NCBI GenBank assembly: GCA_021613375.1
Contig: CM038716.1
Location: forward strand, 17,058,024 to 17,122,023
DNA: 64,000 nt
Origin: Megaleporinus macrocephalus
Taxonomy: Eukaryota; Chordata; Actinopteri; Characiformes; Anostomidae
Direction of reading: 5' to 3'
Of the stretch, positions 12,005 to 23,339 are shown one piece after another. The notes below the pieces were generated by a model, which was given only the letters and a program-made list of their open reading frames with translations, was not told where the DNA came from and made no database searches. The position numbers were made by a program, and so were the translations under genes. Numbering within the stretch: position 1 is the first letter of the stretch; each line of letters starts with the position of its first letter.

Positions 12005-12560
12005 GACCACGTTCTAGAACAATGTGAATAGAGGAGAACATTCTAGAAAAGTATGAATGGAGGGCCACCTTCTACAACAGTGTGAATGGACAACCACATC
12101 CTAGAACAGTGTGAATGCAGGACCACATCCTAGAACAATGTGAATGCAGGACCACATCCTAGAACAATGTGAATGGGAGAGAACATTCCAAGACAGTGTG
12201 GCTTGAGGAGAACATTTTTGAACAGTGTGAATACAGGACCACAGTCTAGAACAGTGTGAATGCAGGATAAAATTCTAGAATGGTGCAAATAAAGAACCCC
12301 ATTCTAGAACAGTGTGAACAGAGAAACACATTCTAGATCCATGCGAATAGATGAGAACAATATGAATGCAGGACCACATTCTAGAACCGCTTGACTGGAG
12401 GGGAACATTCTAGAACAGTATAAATGCAGGATCACATACTAGTGTGAATGCAGGAGAATATTCTAGAATAATGTGCATGGAGAATAACATTCTAGTTCAA
12501 TGTGAACAGAGAAACGCGTTCTAGAACAGTGTGAATGCAGGAGAATATTCTAGAAAATCA
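12005..12560. repeat. Degenerate ~30-bp minisatellite with TTCTAGAA cores
   Basis: Roughly 18 irregular copies of a unit of about 29-33 bases resembling TTCTAGAACAGTGTGAATGC followed by AGGACCACA. About nine copies keep TTCTAGAA exactly; others have CCTAGAAC or TTCTACAA. There is no protein-coding potential. Confidence 0.85.
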
Positions 12561-13224
12561 GGATCATTTGATTTTACATTCTGTTGAGAAACATTTTAGT
12601 CTCCTGTAATATTATTTTGAGGTAGTCATCTATTCGACAGGGCTGTACAACAGAATCAGTAGTACAAAGGAAGCAGACAGACGAACATTTATATATATAT
12701 ATATTTGACTTTCTTAAATTAGTCTGCCTCAGTCGGTCAAAGACGGAGGGCAGTCTTTATACTCACTGTTGGTTAAATCACAAGCAAGTTTGTTTATGCT
12801 AGGTAAACTAGGCAGTCGTCAACTTCTAACATTTACAGTTCTACATGCAAGATGCTCAATCTCTGGTCAGATTCTGATACATACATCTACTTCCCCTACA
12901 AAGAGACCACATACTATAGACTGTAATCACACACAACAATGTCACATCCACCCAACGTCTGACATACAGCCATAACACAGAGGAGTGCTGAAACAGAGGA
13001 GTCACTGTCCAAATGCTAGAGACCCTTAAAATCCAGATCTTGATTTTTTTTCCAATATTTTGTCCTGAGCTGTACCTATCAGGTACTGTAAGTTTAGAAC
13101 CGGAAACTGGATTTGAAGATTTACTGCAGGGGTCATTCAGCAAATCTGCAAAGGGCCATCATGGCTGCATTTCATCCAAGTAAGACCCCTTCCCATATAA
13201 CTAATAGACCGCTGCTACGCTTAC
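12561..13224. other. Intergenic, no gene recognised
   Basis: A short (TA)n run lies at about 12,690. The minus-strand frame at 12,856-13,143 has no recognisable motif. Confidence 0.4.
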
Positions 13225-13517
13225 TCATCTGTGGATCTTTCCTGCTTTCCTCAATTCTGAATTGCTGAAGTACTTAATGTTGTCTGGCCAACGTCTTCTG
13301 GAGGGATTAGTGAAAGCGTTTGTGGGTGTAGAGGGGAGGTGAATGGAAGAGCTTTCCCCGGATCTAGGGGAGGGATCTATACGAGAGAGGAAAGGATTGG
13401 TGATGGAGAGATGGGGGGAGGGGTAGAGTGGTTTGTTTTCACTGGGGTCTCCTTCGTTGGGCCTGGCAGCACTCTCCAAAGCAGGAACATGTGGAGAGCA
13501 GATGTCGCTGCTTCTTT
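13225..13517 (-). CDS. Terminal-exon candidate, Ser/Pro-rich tail, function unknown
   Basis: On the minus strand an acceptor-like cccctttttag precedes 97 open codons ending in TGA at 13,225. The translation is Ser/Pro-rich, then basic near its end (SRRRWPDNIKYFSNSELRK). It looks more protein-like than its surroundings, but I recognise no family. It is not a TLC domain, so it is not the missing end of the tlcd2-like gene. A chance open frame is quite possible. Confidence 0.2.
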
Positions 13518-13839
13518 CTAAAAAGGGGCACTTAAAAAAAAGCTCCATCTCGAAACAGAAGAAGACAGAAATACACCACAGACCTCGACCAAGTGCAGCG
13601 CCATCACACACATACATTCCCTTCCGCTTTTATTCTTCCACTGCCGCCTGTTCCCCATTGTTTTCAATCTCCTTCTATTTGCACTTTGTAAAATTATACT
13701 CGTCTAATGGCCTAACAGAGCCTACTTACATTAGAACTGTTTAACACTTCCTCAGGCTTTTCTATGAACTGAGCTACACACCTACAAGGCTTTGGTACAG
13801 TTATTTCTAAAAGTAAATATCGCCGCAATACTTTGAATT

Positions 13840-14030
13840 TCATTGCTATCCAAAGAAAAACATGTCGTCCTTGGACATTTTTTAATCATTTGAACAGAAC
13901 AGCTACCGTTTCCATTGTGTGATAATTTCATGATAAATGAATGGAAATGCTCCAAAATAACTTCTGGTTCCATTGACTAGTAAAGTTGGTGCCCTCTCCT
14001 GTAAAGCTGCCTTTTTGAAGGGCAACAATT
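13840..14030. repeat. Decayed copy of a palindromic MITE (family A)
   Basis: It contains tatccaaagaaaaacatgtc and later ctccaaaataacttctggtt, the same phrases as the better-preserved copies at 18,222-18,478 and 39,061-39,273. Confidence 0.5.
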
Positions 14031-15170
14031 TAATGATACATTAAAAAATATATTGTGTGAAATGCTTGAAAAGCAACATTTCAAAACTTAAAAAAATAAA
14101 ACAATGGCATAATGGGCTAACATCCAACTTGTTTCTAGGCAGTTTATGCATTTAGTAAGCACTACTATTAATATGATACATGCAGTTGTTCATGAAACAT
14201 ATTAGAGCACTGTCTGTGGTCTTGAGCTCAGGGTATGATTTTTCACTAATTCATATTACAAACCTAAACAGGGATGCATCAATAAAGGCCAAAATTTGAT
14301 ATCCAATATTTTACATGTACACATCTGCAAATGTTTTATATGTACACATCTTTACATCTTGGGCATACAAACCTTCTTTAAAGGTCACCGAACACCAGGC
14401 GCCCCACGTTTTATAGCATCTAACCTATTGTTTTAATGAAGGTAGGAATTCCAAATATAGTTTAATTTCTCAGCATGTCATCACGTGCCACCCAGCATTT
14501 TGCCTTTACTACAATAAATTAAAGTCATACTGAGACCATGGAAAGCCACAGTAGATCACATGTGCCTTAAAATATACACACAGATATTCTTATAGATCTT
14601 AAAAGATAAACAGAAAAATGCTATTAGTGTTATTAATGTTACTTTTTAAATCTTAAATCTAGCTTGTGTGGACTCTGTGTGTCACCTAAACGTCAGTGAG
14701 CTATGAGCAACATGAGCATATGTACAATGTGAGCTGTGTAGCTCTGGTAGGGAGAAGCTAGATGACAGAACTTAATATATGATTAACCCATCATCCAGCA
14801 CACCGAAGAACAGCTGACAGTCCACAGCGATACATTAAATTATTTTACTTGGATTGCTGAAAGAGCTGATCAGCCAGGCTAAGTAGCTACAGGCTTTGAT
14901 AGTGTGCATGCTGCTGCAGCAAAGTACACAATAAATGTGTTGTGAGAAAAATGTAGCATACACAAAGAATGAGGAGGAACTGGAAATTGTGTCTGCTGTA
15001 TCCAAAATACATCATTATGAGAGCTTGTTATGCTACTTGTTGCAGTTAACAGTTGAAAACTCTACGATACTCAGAATATACTCAGAAAGATGTATGGTGT
15101 TATAAACTGTCATGACTACAATATCATCTTATTTCTGTGCAAAACTCTACTTACATTTCATCATCAACAT
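14031..15170. other. Intergenic, no gene recognised
   Basis: A+T-rich single-copy-looking sequence with no long frame and no recognised motif. Confidence 0.4.
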
Positions 15171-15174
15171 TTAG

Positions 15175-15526
15175 CTTTGACTGTAAGCCCTCCACAAGAC
15201 AATAAATATTTCCAAAGCTTGTTTCACAGCTGCTGGTTTGATGGGAGTGTCCTGAATGCGTACAGCTGGAACACAAAATGGAAAGCCTTATTTTTCCAGA
15301 CAGCACTGCCGGTCTGAGTTCTGCACGAATGAATTTAACTGGAAGAGGAGCAGCTACTTGCACTGTAGACACAAATTTCATTATTAGCACCACAGCAAAT
15401 AAGACCAGTGCAACACAACAAGCCTCGACTTTCCACAGAGAGAGACAGAGAGAGACAGAGAGAGCTGCAGTTGATCTTACTGAGGTCTTGCCAACCAGCC
15501 GGCTCCCCCAGTGCTGCCTGTTTATA
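15175..15526 (-). other. Possible small minus-strand transcription unit with a TATA box
   Basis: On the minus strand TATAAA (15,526-15,521) lies downstream of a short CpG-containing stretch (15,560-15,740). The sequence beyond has an acceptor-like ttttgtgttccag and a strong donor (GAAAT|GTAAGTAG near 15,162). A 133-codon frame (15,552-15,151) includes a hydrophobic segment, VALVLFAVVLIMKF. A second frame after the acceptor reads IQDTPIKPAAVKQALEIF and stops soon after. None of this matches a family I know, and the two readings exclude each other. Low confidence. Confidence 0.15.
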
Positions 15527-15559
15527 TGGTTTGTCAGTAAAGAATGCACCATTAATATC

Positions 15560-18200
15560 TCCTCGCCGTGCTTTACGTGCGCTGGGACCGCACCACAGAG
15601 GGCGTGACTTCCATGTCTCCGAGAAATCAGGACATAAGTAAAGTATAATGATCCTCGCGCGTGATCCTCTCAGGCTCCTACATCAATTGGCAAACTCAAT
15701 TGCGCTAAATGACGAGGGGGTGACAGCAATTTGTGCTCGGAGTTAAAAGTCCTGATGGCTGAAATTGTTGTTCATACGGCTGGTTATCCTAAAACCCACA
15801 AAATCTGTCCTGGGTTGCAGCACTTTCAGTTTCCACTCTACCACCTCTGGAAACCTCAGTATTTTCCAAACTAAGCTGCCAAGCGGTATATATACACACG
15901 CACTTTTACAAGAACAGTCAATTATTTCTTCTTTTTCCATTTATTCCATTTCCACGTCTCTACAGGGGCCTTCGCTAAATGGACCTTTACCAAAGCCCTA
16001 CTGGTTCATACTTTCCAAATAGATTACAGCAGAAACTGCATTAATAAAGCAAATAAAAACTATTTTTCTTGTGCTCCACGCTTATACACACGATCCAGTA
16101 TATTTGATTGGACTGTTTGGTTCTATTTTCCTCTCCATCAAAGAGAATCTTTAAATCTTAAACATTAATTATACGAAAACCATGTTTTCAGAAAGGACAC
16201 TCATTAAAACGTTTGGAAAGAAATGTATATTGTGTATTTCGAACTGTTCTTTCAAAGTAGCAACTCATATAGCGCATTGTTAAAAGAGGAATTTCACCAA
16301 AACTCCTACATTCCTGCATATTTAAATGGTTGAGATGTAAACAAAGTCATTCAGAGTGGTTAGATGGGAAAAGCTCCATTCTAGAGAAACTTACTGAGTC
16401 AGAATCAGTCACAGCGGTGGTGACAGAAACCAGACATCTGAAAAATTCCTCTAAACTATTACACAAAAAAAACCCATTAGCCTCAATGCCTGAGCCACTC
16501 TTTCAGAGTAGTTTAGAGCAGGTTTTGAAACACTGTTCATGGCCGAGAGGTATATGGAGGGCCAGGTAAGGCAAAAACAGTCCCCAAGAAACACATACTG
16601 TTCAGATTTACTATTGTTTACTATTATTATTATCATTAGCACCATTTACACAACAGATACAATATACTAATGCAATACTCTGCATGGCAATACTGCACTG
16701 ATGCACAGACACTAAGAACCGATCATTTATTATATGAATGTAAAGTATGTTTTAGTGTTAGTCCATCTGATTGAAGTGAAATAAACAGACTTTATCTCAC
16801 TGGGCAAGAGATGTTGACAGAGTTTTACCATTGAAAAAAGTAATAAATTATAATGTACTGTAGTTTCACCCTAAAATTTTATCATGAATTAGATATTGTG
16901 ATAATAGTACATTGTGAGGTGATATGTGATCTCTGGCTCCTATCACCACCACTGAAATATGAACCACTCCAACTGACTTTGTTTACATGTCAACCGCTGA
17001 ACTATGCACAAACTGGAATTCCTTTATGTTATCTTTGAATATCTTTTAAAAAGTTTAAAACAGATATTGTTCAATATCATTATCAATATCAGTAGAAACG
17101 ATATATCAACCAGCCCTAATCCACACTTGCGTAAGTTCTTATTCACAGCCTGGTGGCTATACAAGCTTGTTCTCCTCTCACGCGTATATGTTCAAGCACT
17201 ATATCAGCTCCCTATTTCTGTCCCAGACGGCAGGACTTCCCGTTTCCCCGGAGGAAGGTGAAGGTCAGGACTTAGAGGGGAAAAGAAATGCAGGCAGAGA
17301 ACCAGTACCTATAACTCACTGATCCACTTTAACTGTGAAGCCAGCTCCACCAGAACATGACAGCCAAAAAAACCCACTTCCGCAGAATTCCAGACGACTG
17401 CATTGTTTTGGTGTGGCCAGAATGACTGTCGAGCAAATCGTGATCCAAGGAGAATGGAATGCGTTCATGTATTGATGGGCAGCATTCCTCGTGAACAAGA
17501 GGCGCAGTTGCAGCACAGCTTTTGTTATATCAACAACTTGCTCCATGTAGTAAACAGTAACAGAGGAAATGGATGAGGCAAGTGGGAAAGGATGTGGACT
17601 ACTGAGGCAGTGAGGGAGTTTCTCACAGTGCCATTAAGAATCTGGCAGCATGTTCCGTTCAACCACTTCAGTGAATGAGCTCCCCGGAAATAAGAGGACA
17701 ACAACAAAAACAACACGCTGGGAATGAAGCTGGATCTTTTCCTTTGGAGACGAAACCAAACAGTGACGCAACAGCGCTCACCACACAGCGTCTGAGTGGG
17801 CCTGACAGATTCTTTCTCCATTTACTGAAGCACAAAAAAACAGACCCTAACATCAAATAAACCTGGTTAACTGTGTTTTTCACTTAATTAAAGAGCCGAT
17901 ATTATGAGAAACTGAATTTTCTTCTCACCTTTTATATCAAAAGCTAAACTGAATCAAAGAGTGACTGGAAATTAAGCTGCAAAAAGCTTCATCAGAGAAA
18001 GTGACAGCTGATGAGAGTTGATGTGTTTGCTTTTCTTAGGGCTAAAGGTTGAGAAGACCCAAGGTAATTCCTCCAGCTGACCAGATGACAGGAATTATGG
18101 ACTGAAAGATGAAAGATGAATGCTACAGTGACATCTAGACATGCAGTGAATGTAATGGGGGCATTGAAAAATACCAAGTGACTGACATAACACATACATA
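15560..18200. other. Intergenic or 3' intronic, MITE ends, no gene recognised
   Basis: This lies 3' of the tlcd2-like exons on the minus strand and may be intron. I searched it for the last TLC exon and found none. A MITE-like end (gatatatcaaccagcccta) is at 17,100-17,118. Confidence 0.35.
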
Positions 18201-18221
18201 CCACCATCCAAATGGTAACAG

Positions 18222-18478
18222 TACATCGTCGCTATCCAATGAAAAACATGTATATCGATTTTTGTTGATTTCGTGTTTTCTACATCATTTGAACTCGTCA
18301 ATGGTTGTTTACATTGTGAGAAAATTTAATGATGAATGGACCAATAAAGTGCTTCAAAATAGCTTGGAAAAAATTCTGGTTCCATTGACTTACATTGAAA
18401 GTAAAGTAGGTTTTTGGTCTCCCCTGTAAAGTTGCAATTTTGAAGATACTTGTTTTTCATTGGACAGTGACGATATAT
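18222..18478. repeat. Palindromic MITE (family A), nearly complete
   Basis: The left end reads acatcgtcgctatccaatga and the right end tcattggacagtgacgatat, so the terminal sequences are inverted copies. The interior carries the family phrase ggttccattgacttacattg. No coding capacity. Confidence 0.65.
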
Positions 18479-19004
18479 GGACAAACAAGATTTTGTTGTA
18501 ACAGTGACAATATTTCCACCTACTCAGCCCACAGCAATCCAGCCCCGCCCACTCAAACTAAGGTCAGAAAAGTAACAAAAACAGTCTGTTAATCTGAAGA
18601 GATGAAAAAGAAAAAAAGCCATGTAGAATCTAAACAACGCTGTTCTTCACACATAAAAGCTCAAACACCAATCATGGCTCTCAGAAGCAAAATACAAAGT
18701 GTAAGATAGGTGCCATTAAAAGAAACTAGGCTTGAGCTTTTCAGTAAATGAACTCAGTGTTTGAAGTTCATTTGAATGCGAAGAGTCTTTTGGAAGCACT
18801 AACCACAGAATTAGGCCCGACTTGAGTTTCTCTGCAGAGCAATAGGTGGACAGACAGGTCGAACAGTTTAGGGAAACAATAGAAGAGGGGACTGTCTTGT
18901 GCCAAAACCCTGTCACTCTGCTACTCTGCTAGGCAGACAAGTAAAACAGGACCGTCACCTGCTGGGTTCCCACAGATATCAGCGTTTCACTACAAAGCAA
19001 CAGA

Positions 19005-19738
19005 GGTGTCAAGTAATGAAGTACAAATACTTTGTTACCTTACTTAAGTATACATTTTGGTTATTTAAACTTTACTGGAGTAAATATTTTTTACTTTTTA
19101 CTTCTGCTCCTTACATTTTCACACCATTATCTGTACTTTCTACTCCTTACATTTTAAACATAGCCTCATTACTTCTATTTCATTTCAGCTTGTTTTCATT
19201 CATGTACATTTACATTCCAGTAAAGATTGTTGATAACATGCCTTTGAGGACTTTTTGAATCATTACAATACTTATAGACACCTAGTCATCATATCTTCTG
19301 CTCCATGAAACACATGTTAATGCTCAGTAGTACACAGATCTGCTTCTTTAATATATTTACATTGTACTAAACTACATTCATGTTCATTGGGCGCATATGT
19401 GGCTGAAACAGGAAGCTTAGCGCGTCCCAAATTCTTCAACATTAACATTTTAATATAACATTATAGTCATTATGGGTTTTATAAGAATGATTTTTTGGGG
19501 AGGTGGGCTAGTGCACTATAGGTCCCTATAGGTTCATCCTTGAGCTTTCGTCCCATTTTTTCCCCTTACATTACTTTTACTTTTATACTTTAAGTAGTTT
19601 TGAAATCAGTACTTTTACACTTTTACTGGAGTAAAAAGCTTAAGTTGATACTTCAACTTCTACAGAAGTATTTTTAAACCCTAGTATCTATACTTGAGTA
19701 ATGAGTAATGAATGTGAATACTTTTAATACCTTTGCAA
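19005..19738. repeat. Foldback element of the 'aagtacaaatacttngttac' type
   Basis: The left end (gtcaagtaatgaagtacaaa, then aaactttactggagtaaata) is mirrored at the right end (acttttactggagtaaaaag, then ttgagtaatgagtaatgaat). It is a common fish non-autonomous element, probably hAT-related. Partial relatives lie near 24,030-24,110 and 35,145-35,270. Confidence 0.6.
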
Positions 19739-19807
19739 AGCAACAAATTAGTCCGCAGCTAGGTTGCCTTGAGTGCTACAAAATGGGATTTCTGTAGCAA
19801 AACTCAC

Positions 19808-22573
19808 CACCATGTGATGGAAAAGGAGCTCCCATGAATGGTTGATCTTCTGATTAAGAACCATGTCAAAGAAGTCATATATGAAGTACCCTATGGAGTG
19901 AAAAACAATCATTAATACACCAAATAAGAGTGAAGTAATTAATAAAAATTCTAATTTTGACCTGTGGCAAATAATTAGGGGTAAAATCCCAGTAACCAAG
20001 ATGTCAGTTCCAGAGGGTTATTTATATCCATCTCCCACCATGAAGGTATCCATGGAGACAGGGTTTTTGGAGTGGTGGAGAATGAATTAAAAGAATGGAG
20101 GGCAACAATGTAGCAGAACCCATTAACGTGCATGCAATGATCAGCACTGTCAATTTACTAAATGAATTTATTTCAGATCCTGTAGTTACATGTACAGTAA
20201 TATGCAAATGTTTGGGCGCACCTGGTCTCATGACATGTTTTATTGTCTAGGTAAAAATATGCACACATCGTCTACAGAGTACAGATCTTGTACAGGCTTT
20301 TAGATATTTCGCCTCGTCTTAGACTTTACTTTCCCTAAATACTTTCCTAAAGATGGAAACAATTCAATTACATTTTATATTAATGTAGCACTAAACTGCT
20401 GGAGAGAATGGATTGCCAGTTAACCTTCGCGTTAACCTCTTTGTTAAACTCTTTGGATCTGGTCATGTAACCAGACATTCTACAAAATGCATCTTATCTA
20501 GGTTTTATGCCTTTCTTATCTATAGCATCTTATCTACACAGGTGTGCACACCTGTGTCACATAAGAGACATACCGCACAGAGGAACTTTCAGTAGTACAA
20601 CATTCATATTGTATCTGCAAAATGCCAATTTTATATGAGAGGCCAAAAACTCTTTTCATGTCAGTCAATGGAAAGTTATTTTGGAGAATTTCTATTGGTC
20701 TAATGGTCTATTTCAGCTGCTGCATTCAAATGATAAGTAAAAATAAAAATCAACAAAAATAAAGATACATGTTTTTCTTCGAACAGCAACAATATATAAA
20801 AATGATTTTGTGTATTATTGCTAAAACTTGGTGGCTAGGGCTCACTGAAGCTCAACTAATATGTAAACAGTATTATTCTGATTGTTATCTGAACACACTG
20901 GTGGATTTAAATTGATCTGATAAAAGAGGAAAGGCTGTGATACCCAAATCCACCACGTCAGCGAAACGGCTCTGAGATGCTGAGATGTTCTCTCCATTCG
21001 TGGTCAGTTTTAGGCTACAATAAAATGTCCGTTTGGACTACTGGCTCATTCTTGCAGAGACATGTGACTAAAAGTCCTAGCACTGGTGCCTGGGACGGAT
21101 CATAAAGCCACCATTGATTCGCCTGCCATAGTTAAGCTCTATGCAACACCAAGAGTGGGATACTACAGAGAATTTAAGATATCTGTGGAATTTGGCAGCC
21201 TGCAGAAATGACAATATCTGAATTTAGCGTTTGATGTTTGAGGCTTTTCGTCTCTCTTGCTTGACATCTGCATGAACTGACTGAATTAATATTTAGGGTC
21301 TAACTAATGCAGCAATGGCCATTCAATGTAAGAAATGAATGAATTAATTTTATATCTATATTTTATAATTTTATTTTACACTTCAACAGTTTTATGCAAA
21401 AGTCTAACATTAGAATATAACTCTTGCAGGTATGGGAATATATAAATATATATAAATCATAAAACAGTATGGGCCCTATTAAAAATAACCATGTGAAAAA
21501 CCTATGTATGTATGCTGATTTGCACAAAAGGTAAAAGTCTTGTATTTGGGTTTGAGTTTTAAGAAATTGGACCATTCACATCCAATCACTAAATTTAGTG
21601 TGGTGAAGAAAAATCCCATAGAGCTTAAACTGATTTGGTCTAAAGTGAACAAACATCTAACATTAACCCATTAGGTTTTTATTATAGTTGTTAAATGCAA
21701 TTTTCATACTATTATTAACAGTCTACTTTCTATTGTGTTCGAATCACTGGCCCCATGTGACTAGCAGACTACATTTAGGCCTGACACAATAAATTAAGCT
21801 TTAAATTAAGCTTTAAATTAAGCTTTAAACTTTAAAGTTTTTTTAGTTGTGTGGTTTAATCAAACATTTGTGATGCAGCAAGCTCAGGATTAGAATGTAC
21901 ATTTCAGATGGGGATCTTTGTTGTGATAGTTGTGGATCCATGAGAACTCTACTGCTATGATGACAAGAATGGTTCAAAGAATGAACCCTAGTCGGTCTAT
22001 TGCTTTAAGCCGGGGGTGCATATGCACATTTACAAGCTTGGTGTATTAGAGAAAAGTGCAGTTTACTGGAAACTAACCTAAAAGACACGGAGTATCCAAA
22101 AGAAAAGCATTACTTAGTCCACATGGTGTGAGTGGATATGACCCGTACGACCCCAGTTCACTCAGTAATGATAAACCCTTCTTCTGCCTCACTTACCAAT
22201 TGATACACACACCAAAGCGTGGGAGAAGACGGAGTGCGTCTCTATCAAGTCCTCGGCCATCTGTGGATGCATATAGAAACTGGAAGAAAGAGAAGAGAAG
22301 AGAAGACGGAGTGATGGACGCCGTACAGACCACCGCTGACGCTGATCTCATGTATGATGCGATGTTATGTATTGTTATGTATGCGCTCACGTACCACAGC
22401 ACAGCCCAGATCCCCGTGATCAAGCTGTGAACGAAAGATGTGGAGATGTTCCTCCATTTCCACGAGTTCCTCTGCGCCGTCTCCGGGATGGGGAGTTTGG
22501 CCACGCCGTAGTTGACCACTCTGAAAAAGCCCACAGACGCGCTGGTTGTCAGAACCACCGATTGCAGCTCCAT
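19808..22573 (-). CDS. tlcd2: TLC-domain membrane protein, TLCD2-like (5' three exons; last exon not in view)
   Basis: Exons on the minus strand: 22,573-22,395, 22,279-22,197 and 19,890-19,808 (115 codons, all junctions in phase; donors GTACGT, GTAAGT and GTGAGT). The N terminus MELQSVVLTTSASVGFF is hydrophobic. KLPIPETAQRNSWKWRN and FVHSLITGIWAVLC follow, then FYMHPQMAEDLIETHS, and GYFIYDFFDMVLNQK with SWELLFHHMV. TLCD1/TLCD2 share this order, with the paired His of the TLC domain at the end. NQK in place of the SGQ of TLCD1 favours TLCD2. Family knowledge: TLCD1/2 are multipass membrane proteins linked to phospholipid composition and membrane fluidity. The family's last exon (roughly half the protein) should follow at lower coordinates. 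No matching frame exists down to position 1. The start at 22,573 is the first in-frame ATG. Confidence 0.75.
19891..22196 (-). other. tlcd2-like intron 2
   Basis: This 2.3 kb intron is bounded by GTAAGT (22,196) and ...ccatag (19,891). It holds MITE sequence at 20,201-20,800 and a weak X-box-like GTATCCATGGAGAC at 20,046-20,059. No other exon was seen. Confidence 0.6.
20605..20796. repeat. Palindromic MITE (family A) in tlcd2 intron 2
   Basis: It contains cagctgctgcattcaaatga and ends with cttcgaacagcaacaatata, matching the copy at 39,061-39,273 with divergence. A Tc1/mariner-MITE-like end (atatgcaaatgtttgggcgc) lies separately at 20,201. Confidence 0.55.
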
Positions 22574-22971
22574 TTGTTGCTTTTGCGTCTTTTTGTCTCC
22601 CGCCGCGCGCACTACAACTCAGATTCTCGCGCGCTCCCACGCCGTCAGACGCGACACTCCCTCGGACCGCTTGCTTCACCTACGAAACATCGCAGCCTGT
22701 TTTCTCATCTTTCTGCGCGTTTAATGCGATGCTGAGCGGTGTGTAACAAATCAAAGCGTTTATCCTGGAAAACGACAGTAACTACAGAGAGAACTTCCCC
22801 CCGCGCTGCTGCTGCGACCCCCGCGCTTCGACTCGGACGTTCAGAAAAGATGTAGCAGCTGAAGAGCAGTAGATCCGCGAAACTATAGAAAACTGAAATG
22901 CTTGTGTAACTCCTCCAAACAAAAAAAAAGTACACGACCATCCGAGTCCCGCCCAGCCGTCATGAGGAGCT

Positions 22972-22972
<1 letters not shown>

Positions 22973-23016
<44 letters not shown>

Positions 23017-23021
23017 ACACA
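22973..23021. repeat. (CA)n microsatellite
   Basis: About 24 CA units interrupted once by TC, within the tlcd2-like promoter region. Confidence 0.95.
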
Positions 23022-23068
23022 AGCGTTTCACAACCATTCATTCACCGCCCACTAAACGGAGAGCGGGG

Positions 23069-23086
23069 AACTCTGGGAAATGTAGT
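23069..23086 (-). promoter_or_regulatory. ZNF143/THAP11-type SBS motif
   Basis: The minus strand reads ACTACATTTCCCAGAGTT, which matches the ACTACA..TCCCAG core of the ZNF143 (Staf) site found close to vertebrate transcription starts. It is 496 bases upstream of the tlcd2-like ATG. Confidence 0.55.
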
Positions 23087-23339
23087 ACAAAACGTAGGCG
23101 CTCATTCACTCAAGTGTCCAGAAGCAGACAAATACTTCTGTAAATAAATATAACTCGCCTCGCAGGGGGCTTTAGAGGGGCGGGGCTGTCCTGCTTGCCC
23201 CACCCCCCTCGCAAAAGACGCGCTAGGTGTTATTATCACTTAATACTGTACATGTTCGCTGCTGTGGCCTAATTTTAATGTGTGTATGTGTTTATTGTTG
23301 TGGGTTTAGTTGGTGTTTGCTAGTGTTTACTATGAAGTG

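Larger units (their letters stand above)
22574..23190 (-). promoter_or_regulatory. CpG-rich promoter region of the tlcd2-like gene
   Basis: This is the region just 5' of the tlcd2-like start and one of the few CpG-dense stretches in the window (cgccgcgcgc at 22,601-22,610). It carries a ZNF143-type site (23,069-23,086), a GC box GGGGCGGGGC at 23,177-23,186 and a (CA)n run at 22,973-23,021. It could act in both directions, but the next plus-strand gene has its own promoter 2 kb away. Confidence 0.5.

Noticed and set aside
15175..15552. Minus-strand frame as the missing tlcd2 last exon
   Set aside because: One hydrophobic segment only, and no match to the second half of TLCD1/TLCD2.
22193..22612. 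139-codon minus-strand frame as one uninterrupted gene
   Set aside because: It joins tlcd2-like exon 1, intron 1 and exon 2 in the wrong frame. The TLCD alignment requires splicing 22,395 to 22,279.
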